Below, piece after piece: positions 1 through 4,853 of a stretch of DNA of 7,162 nucleotides. Source of the DNA: DASZTV01 sp035547515 (lineage in GTDB: Bacteria > Actinomycetota > Actinomycetes > JAFAQI01); contig DASZUS010000005.1 of assembly GCA_035547515.1 (NCBI GenBank), forward strand, positions 1 to 7,162, read 5' to 3'. The notes beneath the pieces are model-generated. The model had not been told where the DNA came from. It did not search any database and saw only the letters and a program-made list of their open reading frames with translations. Positions within the stretch are counted from its first letter, which is position 1. Each line of letters starts with the position of its first letter. The position numbers and the translations under genes are program-made.

Positions 1-1
1 A

Positions 2-154
2 GAGGCCGGCATCGACCAGCTGGTCTTCGGCATCGGGCCGGCGAAGATCGAGGACACGCTGCGCACCATCAAGCTGCTCGGCGAGCACGTGATCCCGAAG
101 ATCGACACCGACCCGGTCGTGTCGACGACTCGCTACCGCGAGAGCGTCGGCTGA
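2..154 (+). CDS. LLM-class (luciferase-like) flavin/F420-dependent oxidoreductase, C-terminal end only
   Basis: Fifty codons in an open frame run in from the left edge and stop at TGA 152-154. The end reads EAGIDQLVFGIGP, then IEDTLRTIKLLGEHVIP, then a short polar tail ending in RYRESVG. A G-(I/V)-D-x-(L/F)-V-F-G strand, then a helix leading into a 'xxViP' end, is typical of the last beta-alpha unit of the luciferase-like TIM barrel. Such enzymes use FMN or F420 for hydride transfer or monooxygenation. The active-site part lies outside the window, so cofactor and substrate cannot be judged. A second, complete family member lies at 3975-4853 but has a different C-terminus, so this is not a recent duplicate. 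A strong hairpin starts 17 bases after the stop. Confidence 0.75.
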   Translation, partial: EAGIDQLVFGIGPAKIEDTLRTIKLLGEHVIPKIDTDPVVSTTRYRESVG

Positions 155-170
155 CCGAGCCACTCGTGCC

Positions 171-210
171 AAGCGGCGGGCGCACCCGAGCAGGGTGACG
201 CCCGCCGTTT
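171..210 (+). terminator. 12-bp hairpin, possible terminator of the LLM gene, overlapping the next gene's start
   Basis: Positions 171-182 (AAGCGGCGGGCG) pair with 199-210 (CGCCCGCCGTTT), giving 12 pairs including one G-T, around a 16-base loop (183-198). The arms are followed by GCTTTG, which is only a weak T-rich tail. Placement 17 bases after a stop codon suits an intrinsic terminator. However, the loop holds GAGCAGG and the GTG at 195 that is the best start for the RDD gene, so the structure may also, or instead, control translation of that gene. Confidence 0.5.
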
Positions 211-647
211 GCTTTGACAGACTCCCGCCGATCCCGCCCGGTTGCTACTTCGACCCGCAGAGCGGGGTCGTACTCCCTGCGGGTGTGCCGCTCGCCAGTG
301 TGGGTCGACGGATCGGGGCATGGTTTCTCGCCATCCCGCTCGCGGTCTTGACCCTTGGGATCGGCTACCTCATCTGGGGCCTGATCGTCTGGCCCCGCGG
401 CCAGACACCCGCGCTCCAAGTGCTCGGAATGCGGTGCTGGCGTCCCGACGACGCGAGGGTGCCGGGCTTCTGGTGGATGGCGCTCCGCGAGATTCCGGGA
501 CGCATCGTGGACGGCATCCTGTCGATCATCACCGGCATCGTCTCCTTCGTCTTGTTCGCCTCGCGTGGCGACCACCGATCCCTGCACGACCTGGTTGCAG
601 GCACCGTCGTGTTGTACGACCCACAGAAGGTGCTGGAGCCGCGCTGA
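195..647 (+). CDS. RDD family membrane protein
   Basis: This is a 150-residue protein. It has an N-terminal motif YFDPQSGVVLPAG (18-30), then GRRIGAWFLAI (37-47), a hydrophobic segment to about 66, the family motif GQTPALQVLGMRC (69-81), a second hydrophobic segment at about 103-122, and the closing motif LHDLVAGTVV (130-139). These are the landmarks of the RDD family, small multi-helix inner-membrane proteins of mostly unknown function, some linked to ion transport. The first family Asp, expected about seven residues after Arg39, is Ala46 here, so only part of the R-D-D signature remains. GTG 195 is chosen because the next in-frame GTG (285) would cut off the YFDP motif. The start lies in the loop of a strong hairpin, with GAG at 188-190 as a modest Shine-Dalgarno sequence. 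Confidence 0.82.
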   Translation: MTPAVCFDRLPPIPPGCYFDPQSGVVLPAGVPLASVGRRIGAWFLAIPLAVLTLGIGYLIWGLIVWPRGQTPALQVLGMRCWRPDDARVPGFWWMALREIPGRIVDGILSIITGIVSFVLFASRGDHRSLHDLVAGTVVLYDPQKVLEPR

Positions 648-750
648 GTCGGCCGCGCTGTCGGACATTTCCTGACTTGGTGTCCGCTCATCGGGTGGTC
701 ATCCCACTCATCGCTCAATCGGTACGACGACGGACGCCGAGTTCCACGCG

Positions 751-1746
751 GTGCGCCGAACCCTCGCCTGTTTCGTTCTTGTCGCGATAGCGGCCGGCTT
801 GCCCGCTGTGGCCGGTGCTGCGCCGAAGCTCCCGGCGCCGCCGAAGTCACCGGCGGTCACTGTCGGGATCGAGGGCTTCGCGGCGTACCAGCCGCAGTTC
901 CTGTGCCGGCATTCCGTCGAGCCGGGGGTGAAGTCGTTCGAGCACCTGCTGCTCACGACGTATCCCGCAACGACGTCGCTCGGTGACATGCGGGCGTGCA
1001 GCGTCGGTGGGACCAGCGAGCACTACGACGGTCGTGCGTTCGACTGGGGTGCCGACCATCGCGTGCCCGCACAGCGCGCGGCGGGAAAGTCGCTGCTGAA
1101 GTGGCTGTTCGCCACGGATGCCGAGGGCAACCAGGACGCGATGTTTCGCAGGCTCGGGCTGATGTACGTGATCTGGAACAAGCAGATCTGGGGGACCTGG
1201 GGTCACGACTGGCGGCCCTATTCGTGCTCAGGCGTCACGGACTGCCACGTCAACCACATGCACTTCTCGTTCTCCTGGGCCGGTGCACGCCAGAAGACGT
1301 CGTACTGGACGGGTCAGGTGGCCGGCGTCATGGAGCCGCCGCTGCCCAAGCTGGTCGAGGTCGGCGGGGCGAAGATGCTGCACATCGTGGCGAGTGCCGG
1401 GCGGGCGGTCGCCCGCTGGCTGGTCGCCAAGGACGCCACGTACCGCTTCACCGCCAAGGGCGTCTGGCATTCGACGGACGGCCCCGCAGATGCGGTGTGC
1501 CGCAAGACCGAGGACGGCTGGCGCCCGCGCCGTGACGGCGTACGGCTCACCGGCGACCAGCTTCGGCTGTGGGGCGAGCAGTGGGTGCCGCTGCACGACA
1601 ACGGGTACGGCTGCGACAGCTCGACGCACTCCTATCGGCTGGTCCTGCAGACCCTCACCGCAAGCACGGTTTCGGTCGATCTCGGGGGCGCCGGCAAGGG
1701 ATCGGATCGCGGATCGATCAAGGTGCGGGTCGTCCGCACCGCCTGA
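751..1746 (+). CDS. Secreted protein with M15-peptidase-like (ARB-07466-type) domain and C-terminal beta-rich domain
   Basis: This 331-residue protein starts with a Sec signal peptide (MRRTLA, hydrophobic 7-21, likely cleavage after AGA at 21-23), followed by a Pro-rich linker. The central part has SEHYDGRAFDW (89-99), matching the HxxGxAxD zinc-site pattern of the M15/Hedgehog fold (His91, Asp98). Further on, DCHVNHMHFSFSW (164-176) supplies the HxH (His169, His171) of the same site. This suggests a metal-dependent cell-wall or peptide hydrolase, or a non-catalytic relative; the substrate is unknown. Residues 200-331 form a separate domain rich in beta-type sequence, with Cys250 and Cys288, possibly carbohydrate-binding. 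The start is GTG with no clear Shine-Dalgarno sequence. It is chosen because it gives a complete signal peptide. The stop codon lies in a hairpin shared with the convergent gene. Confidence 0.75.
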   Translation: MRRTLACFVLVAIAAGLPAVAGAAPKLPAPPKSPAVTVGIEGFAAYQPQFLCRHSVEPGVKSFEHLLLTTYPATTSLGDMRACSVGGTSEHYDGRAFDWGADHRVPAQRAAGKSLLKWLFATDAEGNQDAMFRRLGLMYVIWNKQIWGTWGHDWRPYSCSGVTDCHVNHMHFSFSWAGARQKTSYWTGQVAGVMEPPLPKLVEVGGAKMLHIVASAGRAVARWLVAKDATYRFTAKGVWHSTDGPADAVCRKTEDGWRPRRDGVRLTGDQLRLWGEQWVPLHDNGYGCDSSTHSYRLVLQTLTASTVSVDLGGAGKGSDRGSIKVRVVRTA

Positions 1747-1765
1747 CGCGACCGCGCTCAGGCGG
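1739..1765. terminator. Hairpin between convergent genes, containing both stop codons
   Basis: CCGCCTGA (1739-1746) and TCAGGCGG (1758-1765) form a perfect 8-bp inverted repeat with an 11-base loop. The TGA of the plus-strand gene (1744-1746) and the TGA of the minus-strand gene (complement of 1758-1760) both lie in the stem. The position suits a compact bidirectional terminator. There is no T-tract on either side, so Rho-independent termination is uncertain. Confidence 0.45.
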
Positions 1766-1958
1766 ATCGCGCGACGACGATCTCGGTCACCGTCGTCTCG
1801 CAGACCGCGCACTCGACGGTCAGGATGCTGTTTTCGTACCGCGCCCAAGTCGGTGCGTCGGGATGGCAGCGCGAATGGAAGTAGATTCCGCCCGTCGAGC
1901 AGTTGCAGCCAGGGCTGTCGCAGGTCGTGCGGTCAAGGTCGGCTCTAGTAAGTGGCAT
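1758..1958 (-). CDS. Small Cys/His-rich protein, probable zinc-binding
   Basis: This 66-residue protein has six cysteines and two histidines in an ordered pattern: C13-x4-C18-x-C20, then YFHSRCHPDAP (26-36; His28, Cys31, His32), then C50-x2-C53 (VECAVC). The spacing resembles a small zinc ribbon. FHSRCHP followed by a short strand and CxxC is a pattern I associate with small uncharacterised bacterial proteins, but I cannot name a family. There is no signal peptide or membrane segment, so it is probably cytoplasmic. ATG (complement of 1956-1958) has no strong Shine-Dalgarno sequence upstream. Conserved-looking ligands, GC-rich third codon positions and exact abutment on the shared terminator hairpin support a real gene. 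Function is unknown; a nucleic-acid or metal-binding accessory role is a guess. Confidence 0.65.
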   Translation of the reverse strand: MPLTRADLDRTTCDSPGCNCSTGGIYFHSRCHPDAPTWARYENSILTVECAVCETTVTEIVVARSA

Positions 1959-2091
1959 CGCGGCACGCTATGGACGCGCTCCGACTCGCACGCTGCACTC
2001 GACCATCTCCTGTGGATGCGCGCATCGCTGTGCACGGCACAAGCGTGGCGGCGGAGTGACGGCGACTTAGTCGGCGGACGTAAAGGCACTT

Positions 2092-2111
2092 CTCGCCGCC
2101 TACTCGGCGAG
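2092..2111 (-). terminator. Hairpin at the end of the possible small minus-strand gene
   Basis: CTCGCCG (2092-2098) and CGGCGAG (2105-2111) pair perfectly around the 6-base loop CCTACT. On the minus strand the loop contains the TAG stop (complement of 2100-2102) of the small frame that starts at 2225. Only a short T-rich run follows (GCCTTTAC), so termination strength is doubtful. Confidence 0.35.
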
Positions 2112-2225
2112 CGGCTTGAGACGCGAGTACATGTACATGTCCCGCCGCCGGTGGCCGACTTTCTGCCAGCTTTTGAGCGTGATCCGTTCACCTGGCAAGG
2201 TCGGCAAGTGGTCCGGGAGGTCCAT
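2100..2225 (-). CDS. Possible small hypothetical protein (41 aa)
   Basis: From the ATG (complement of 2223-2225) the frame encodes MDLPDHLPTLPGERIT, LKSWQKVGHRRRDMYMY and SRLKPLAE. AGGA lies seven bases upstream of this ATG, a good Shine-Dalgarno placement. Third codon positions are mostly G or C, and a hairpin surrounds the stop. These three signs favour a gene. The same frame is open up to a GTG at 2297, which would add 24 residues including VYVDDPRQ. That string faintly recalls the start of DUF4031 proteins, but the remainder does not match and the GTG has no Shine-Dalgarno sequence. No family is recognised. The protein is basic and soluble. Confidence 0.35.
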   Translation of the reverse strand: MDLPDHLPTLPGERITLKSWQKVGHRRRDMYMYSRLKPLAE

Positions 2226-2287
2226 GTCCCTATCCTGCCGTGGGTCGTCGACATAGACCTGTGAATCGCGCCGGCTCTGTCCTTCCG

Positions 2288-2324
2288 TTGTCCACACGGC
2301 GGGTGGTTGCGTCGGGTGTCCACA
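2288..2324 (+). promoter_or_regulatory. Two DnaA-box-like words in direct orientation
   Basis: TTGTCCACA at 2288-2296 equals the preferred actinobacterial DnaA box. GTGTCCACA at 2316-2324 differs in the first base only, same strand, 28 bases on. A weaker inverted version (TGTGGATGC, 2011-2019) lies further upstream. Two or three such words are far fewer than in an origin, and no AT-rich unwinding region is near. A DnaA-sensitive promoter or chance occurrence are the alternatives. Confidence 0.3.
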
Positions 2325-2350
2325 GATCTGAAGGCGGCTTTCGGTGAGCC

Positions 2351-2386
2351 GTGATCGCGTCGTGGGTGGTGCCTAGCTTTCGCTGC
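2351..2386 (+). promoter_or_regulatory. Candidate promoter of the DUF222 gene, leaderless type
   Basis: TAGCTT (2374-2379) fits the actinobacterial -10 pattern TANNNT and lies seven bases before the ATG at 2387, so transcription would start at or next to the start codon. GTGATC at 2351-2356, 17 bases further upstream, could be a weak -35. No Shine-Dalgarno sequence precedes the ATG, which fits a leaderless mRNA. Confidence 0.4.
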
Positions 2387-3288
2387 ATGGGAAACCTGGC
2401 GTCGGCAATCGATGAGCTTGCAGCCGTCGATCTCGATGACCTCCCGGTGAGCGCGATCGGCGAGGACATTGCCGAGCTCACTCGGCAGCGCAACCGGCTT
2501 GATGCGCAGATCCTGCGCCGGGTCGAGCGCTTCGACCGGCGGGGTGGGGCCGTTGATCACGGCTCGACGCAATCGTGGCTGCGGTCCGAGCTGAGGATGT
2601 CGTCGCCGGACGCGCACCGAGATGTGACGCTCGCGCGAGATCTCGCCGACGTCATGCCGGCAACGATGGCGGCAATGGCCGACGGCAGCATCAGCTCGCA
2701 GCACGCTCAGGCAATTGCCCGGTTGCGGCGCACCATCGACGACGACGCAGTGGTTGCGGCCGAGCCTCACCTGGCGGACGCCGCCCGAACATCGACTCCG
2801 AAGGACCTGCGCGCGTTCGCCTCGAGCGTTGCGCACTCATACTCACCGGAACGCTTCGCCGATGCGGAGCGGGACGACTACGAACATCGCCGCTTCGACG
2901 CGGCCAGCACGATTCACGGGATTGGCGTTGGCGGATTCTCTTTGCATCCGGCGGGCTACGAGACAGTGATGACGGCGATCCACGCCGCATCCCGCCCGTT
3001 CAAGGGCGACGACCGGACACCCACGCAACGTCGCGCCGACGCGTTGGTCACGATCGCCGAGCTCGCCTTGAACAGCGGTGAGCTGCCGATCACCGGCGGC
3101 GTGAAGCCGCATGTGTCCCTGGCCCAACCTCGGTCGAGAACGGCGGCTTGATCTGCGGACGCCACCACGATCGGGTCCACGTGTACGGGTACGAGATCGA
3201 CACCGATACCGGCGGCGCCTACCGCGTCAAGACCACTCGCTTCCGGATCCGCAAACCGCTCGTGCAAACGCAGCGGACACGGCGGTGA
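2387..3288 (+). pseudogene. DUF222 / 13E12-type HNH endonuclease gene, internally deleted and frameshifted
   Basis: The first frame (2387 to about 3120) encodes a DUF222 domain: LTRQRNRLDAQILRRVERFD, STQSWLRSEL, GSISSQHAQAIARL, and near the end TPTQRRADALVTIAE and GVKPHVSL. Intact relatives, common in actinobacteria and including the mycobacterial 13E12 repeats, have about 400-500 residues and end in an HNH nuclease. Here the DUF222 frame runs on only to a TGA at 3149-3151, giving 254 residues. A different frame from 3121 to TGA 3286-3288 encodes GPTSVENGGLICGRHHDRVH plus a 35-residue tail. That is the last part of an HNH domain, with the Asn and the CxxHH. The region between KPHV and GGPT, with the first zinc cysteines and catalytic His, is missing. 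The 254-residue DUF222-only protein could still be made. ATG 2387 is preferred over GTG 2351 for domain start and promoter fit. Confidence 0.8.
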
Positions 3289-3333
3289 AGTGGGGTCAAA
3301 GTAGGGATCACGGACATGTGGGAGGGCCGCGGT

Positions 3334-3684
3334 TTACTTCCTGGGCTGACGGGCCTTGTGCGGAGCGCAGGTCGGCCAGGGGCGCCAGCCGTCAGCGGCG
3401 AAGATGCGGTTCCCGACATCGATCTGCTCCGACCGGCTGGCCAGGTCGGCGCGTCGGGCAAAGCGATGACCACCGAACGATCGCCAGGTCCGGCCAGAGA
3501 GCTGCAGCCCGCCGTAGAAGCCGTTGCCCGTGTTCAGGTGCCAGTTTCCTCCCGACTCACAGTGCGCGACGTGAGACCACTGAGCGGTCGTGGCGGTGTG
3601 GCGGGCGTGGGCGGAGGCGGAGCCGGGCGTGAGCATGCCGAGAACGGTTGCGGTGGCGCCGAGGATCCCAAGTATTCGAGGCAC
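3334..3684 (-). CDS. Secreted resuscitation-promoting-factor-like transglycosylase (minimal Rpf)
   Basis: This 116-residue protein has a signal peptide (hydrophobic 4-19, cleavage after ASA at 23-25) followed by one Rpf domain and nothing else. The domain shows WSHVAHCESGGNWHLNTGNG (36-55) with catalytic Glu43, FYGGLQLSGRTW (56-67), RADLASRSEQI (78-88) and GWRPWPTC (99-106). Cys42 and Cys106 match the conserved disulfide. Rpf enzymes have a lysozyme-like fold, cut peptidoglycan outside the cell and promote growth from dormancy. LysM, G5 or DUF348 domains found in larger Rpfs are absent, and a short basic tail (HKARQPRK) ends the protein. The start is GTG (complement of 3682-3684), six bases after a strong Shine-Dalgarno AAGGAAGGA (complement of 3691-3699). 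A c-di-AMP riboswitch lies directly upstream. The gene converges on the broken DUF222 gene. Confidence 0.9.
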   Translation of the reverse strand: MPRILGILGATATVLGMLTPGSASAHARHTATTAQWSHVAHCESGGNWHLNTGNGFYGGLQLSGRTWRSFGGHRFARRADLASRSEQIDVGNRIFAADGWRPWPTCAPHKARQPRK

Positions 3685-3699
3685 GCCGGTTCCTTCCTT

Positions 3700-3857
3700 G
3701 CGCCTCCGAAGTCAGCTGACGGGTTCGGGCTGGAAGTTGCCCGGCCGACGCCTGGACGTCGGCTTCACCCCGTGCGATCGCGTTGGACGCTCTCGCGGGT
3801 GGGTCCCCCGGTCCTGCCGGATTGCCTGGAGTCCGCCGGCCGGCAGGACTCGGCGCG
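3700..3857 (-). ncRNA. c-di-AMP (ydaO-yuaA) riboswitch controlling the rpf-like gene
   Basis: Read on the minus strand, the leader carries the conserved blocks of the ydaO class in order: GGGGGACCC, GGGGTGAAGCCG, CCCGAACCCGTCAGCTGAC and TTCGGAGGCG. The B. subtilis ydaO RNA has the same order (GGGGGACCC, GGGGUGAAUCC, CCCGAAUCCGUCAGCUAACC, then the closing P1 strand). P1 can form between GCGCC (3856-3852) and GGCGC (3704-3700). P2 can form between 3849-3840 and 3820-3811, a perfect 10-bp inverted repeat. These riboswitches bind c-di-AMP, usually lowering expression, and in actinobacteria often precede cell-wall hydrolase genes. The 3' edge touches the Shine-Dalgarno at 3699-3691, leaving no room for a separate terminator, so P1-linked control of translation or a terminator inside the aptamer is likely. 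Confidence 0.88.
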
Positions 3858-3891
3858 CCGGCGGACTTTGAGCGGTTGCTCGGTGATGCGG

Positions 3892-3920
3892 ACGTTACCC
3901 GAAAACGATCCGGCAATCAC
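3892..3920 (-). promoter_or_regulatory. Candidate promoter for the riboswitch-rpf transcript
   Basis: On the minus strand TAACGT (3897-3892) is a plausible -10. It would start RNA near 3885, about 30 bases before the riboswitch P1. TGATTG lies about 16 bases upstream of it as a possible weak -35. No other good -10 is visible between here and the divergent gene. Confidence 0.25.
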
Positions 3921-3941
3921 GCGGTGGTTCCAGCGGTCGGC

Positions 3942-3974
3942 GTGACGTAACGCTGCCGGGTCTAGGTTGAGGTC
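3942..3974 (+). promoter_or_regulatory. Candidate leaderless promoter of the LLM oxidoreductase gene
   Basis: TAGGTT (3963-3968) fits TANNNT and sits six bases before the ATG at 3975, the usual spacing for leaderless actinobacterial mRNAs. GTGACG (3942-3947) resembles a -35, with a rather short 15-base spacer. The intervening GAGGTC could also serve as a Shine-Dalgarno sequence if transcription begins further upstream. Confidence 0.45.
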
Positions 3975-4853
3975 ATGGATCTTGGCGTGCATGTTTCACA
4001 GTTCACCTGGCCGGCGGGACCGGCGCAGATCGCCGACGACCTGACCAACATCGCGGTCGAGTCCGAGAACCTCGGCTTCACCAAGCTGTCCGTGATGGAC
4101 CACGTCTGGCAGATCCTGCACCTCGGCCCGCCCGAGGGCGAGATGCTCGAGGCGTACACCACGCTGGGCTACCTTGCCGCGCGGACGTCGAAGATCAAGC
4201 TGCTCGCCTGGGTGACCGGAGTGGTCTACCGCTCGCCGGGTCTGCTCGCGAAGCAGGTTTCGACGCTCGACGTGCTGTCCAACGGTCGGGCCTACCTCGG
4301 GATCGGCGCCGCATGGAACGAGGAGGAAGCCAAAGGCCTTGGGCTGTTCTTCCCGCCGATGGCGGAGCGGTTCGAGCGGCTCGAGGAGGCGCTGCAGATC
4401 TGTCTGCAGATGTGGAGCGACAACGACGGACCGTTCAACGGCAAGCACTACCAGCTCGAGCGCACCCTCAACTCTCCCCAGGCGCTCACCAGGCCGCACC
4501 CGCCGATCCTGATCGGCGGCGGTGGCGAGCAGAAGACGCTGCGGCTGGTCGCGAAGTACGCCGACGCGTGCAACGTCTTCGCGTACAACCCGGCTGAGGT
4601 CGCGCACAAGCTCGACGTCCTGCGGAAGCACTGCGAGGACGTCGGCCGCGACTACGCCACCATCGAGAAGACGGTCATGGGCTCGATGGACCCGGGCGCC
4701 AACGGTGAGAACGTCGAGACCATGCTCGAGACGATGCGATCGATGCACGAGCTCGGCGTCACTCACTTCCATGGCACGGTGCCCAACGTCTCCTCGATCA
4801 AGCCGCTGGAGCTCATCGCCGAGCGGGTCATGCCGGAGGTGGCTCGGCTGTAG
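3975..4853 (+). CDS. LLM-class F420-dependent oxidoreductase, Rv1855c-like
   Basis: This complete 292-residue TIM-barrel protein starts MDLGVHVSQFTWP, as Rv1855c-type enzymes do. It continues with the family segments SVMDHVWQI (39-47), GPPEGEMLEAYTTLGYLAA (51-69), STLDVLSNGRAYLGIGAAWN (95-114), LNSPQALTRPHPPILIGGGG (165-184) and TLRLVAKYADACNVF (188-202). The GIGAAWN turn and the IGGGGE-KTLRLVA block are typical of the cofactor-binding face of this subgroup. The subgroup is assigned to F420, with hydride transfer to or from an organic substrate that is unknown. It should be cytoplasmic: no signal peptide or membrane segment is seen. ATG 3975 is supported by homology from the first residue and a promoter placed for a leaderless mRNA. 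It is divergent from the rpf gene and 77 bases upstream of a secreted-protein gene. Confidence 0.9.
   Translation: MDLGVHVSQFTWPAGPAQIADDLTNIAVESENLGFTKLSVMDHVWQILHLGPPEGEMLEAYTTLGYLAARTSKIKLLAWVTGVVYRSPGLLAKQVSTLDVLSNGRAYLGIGAAWNEEEAKGLGLFFPPMAERFERLEEALQICLQMWSDNDGPFNGKHYQLERTLNSPQALTRPHPPILIGGGGEQKTLRLVAKYADACNVFAYNPAEVAHKLDVLRKHCEDVGRDYATIEKTVMGSMDPGANGENVETMLETMRSMHELGVTHFHGTVPNVSSIKPLELIAERVMPEVARL

Larger units (their letters stand above)
1959..2386. other. Gene-poor intergenic stretch with one possible small gene and DnaA-box-like words
   Basis: This stretch between the small Cys-rich gene and the DUF222 gene has no large convincing gene. The long open frames crossing it are low-complexity Arg/Ser/Pro shadows. 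It holds a possible 41-residue minus-strand gene ending at 2100, a 7-bp hairpin at its end (2092-2111), a 12-base palindrome ACATGTACATGT (2129-2140) inside that frame, an exact TTGTCCACA at 2288-2296, and GTGTCCACA at 2316-2324. I see no tRNA, insertion sequence ends or phage attachment repeat. Confidence 0.5.

Noticed and set aside
638..664. Direct repeat GCCGCGCTG (638-646 and 652-660) over the RDD stop codon
   Set aside because: Too short and of too simple a composition to mean more than a local slippage event. No third copy or element end is present.
2129..2140. Palindrome ACATGTACATGT as an operator
   Set aside because: It encodes MYMY inside the possible small gene and is not next to a promoter, so it is most likely coincidental.
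2011..2324. Replication origin based on DnaA-like words
   Set aside because: Only one exact and two imperfect words are present, with no AT-rich region and no dnaA, dnaN or parAB genes nearby.
2351..2386. Upstream GTG start for the DUF222 gene
   Set aside because: The added residues are not part of the domain, and the -10 motif TAGCTT lies inside this stretch, so ATG 2387 is the better start.
1820..2836. Long minus-strand open frame (338 codons) crossing the gene-poor stretch and the DUF222 gene
   Set aside because: Its translation is Arg/Ser/Pro/His-rich with no domain, it lies antisense to clear DUF222 sequence, and open frames of this length are expected by chance at this GC content.
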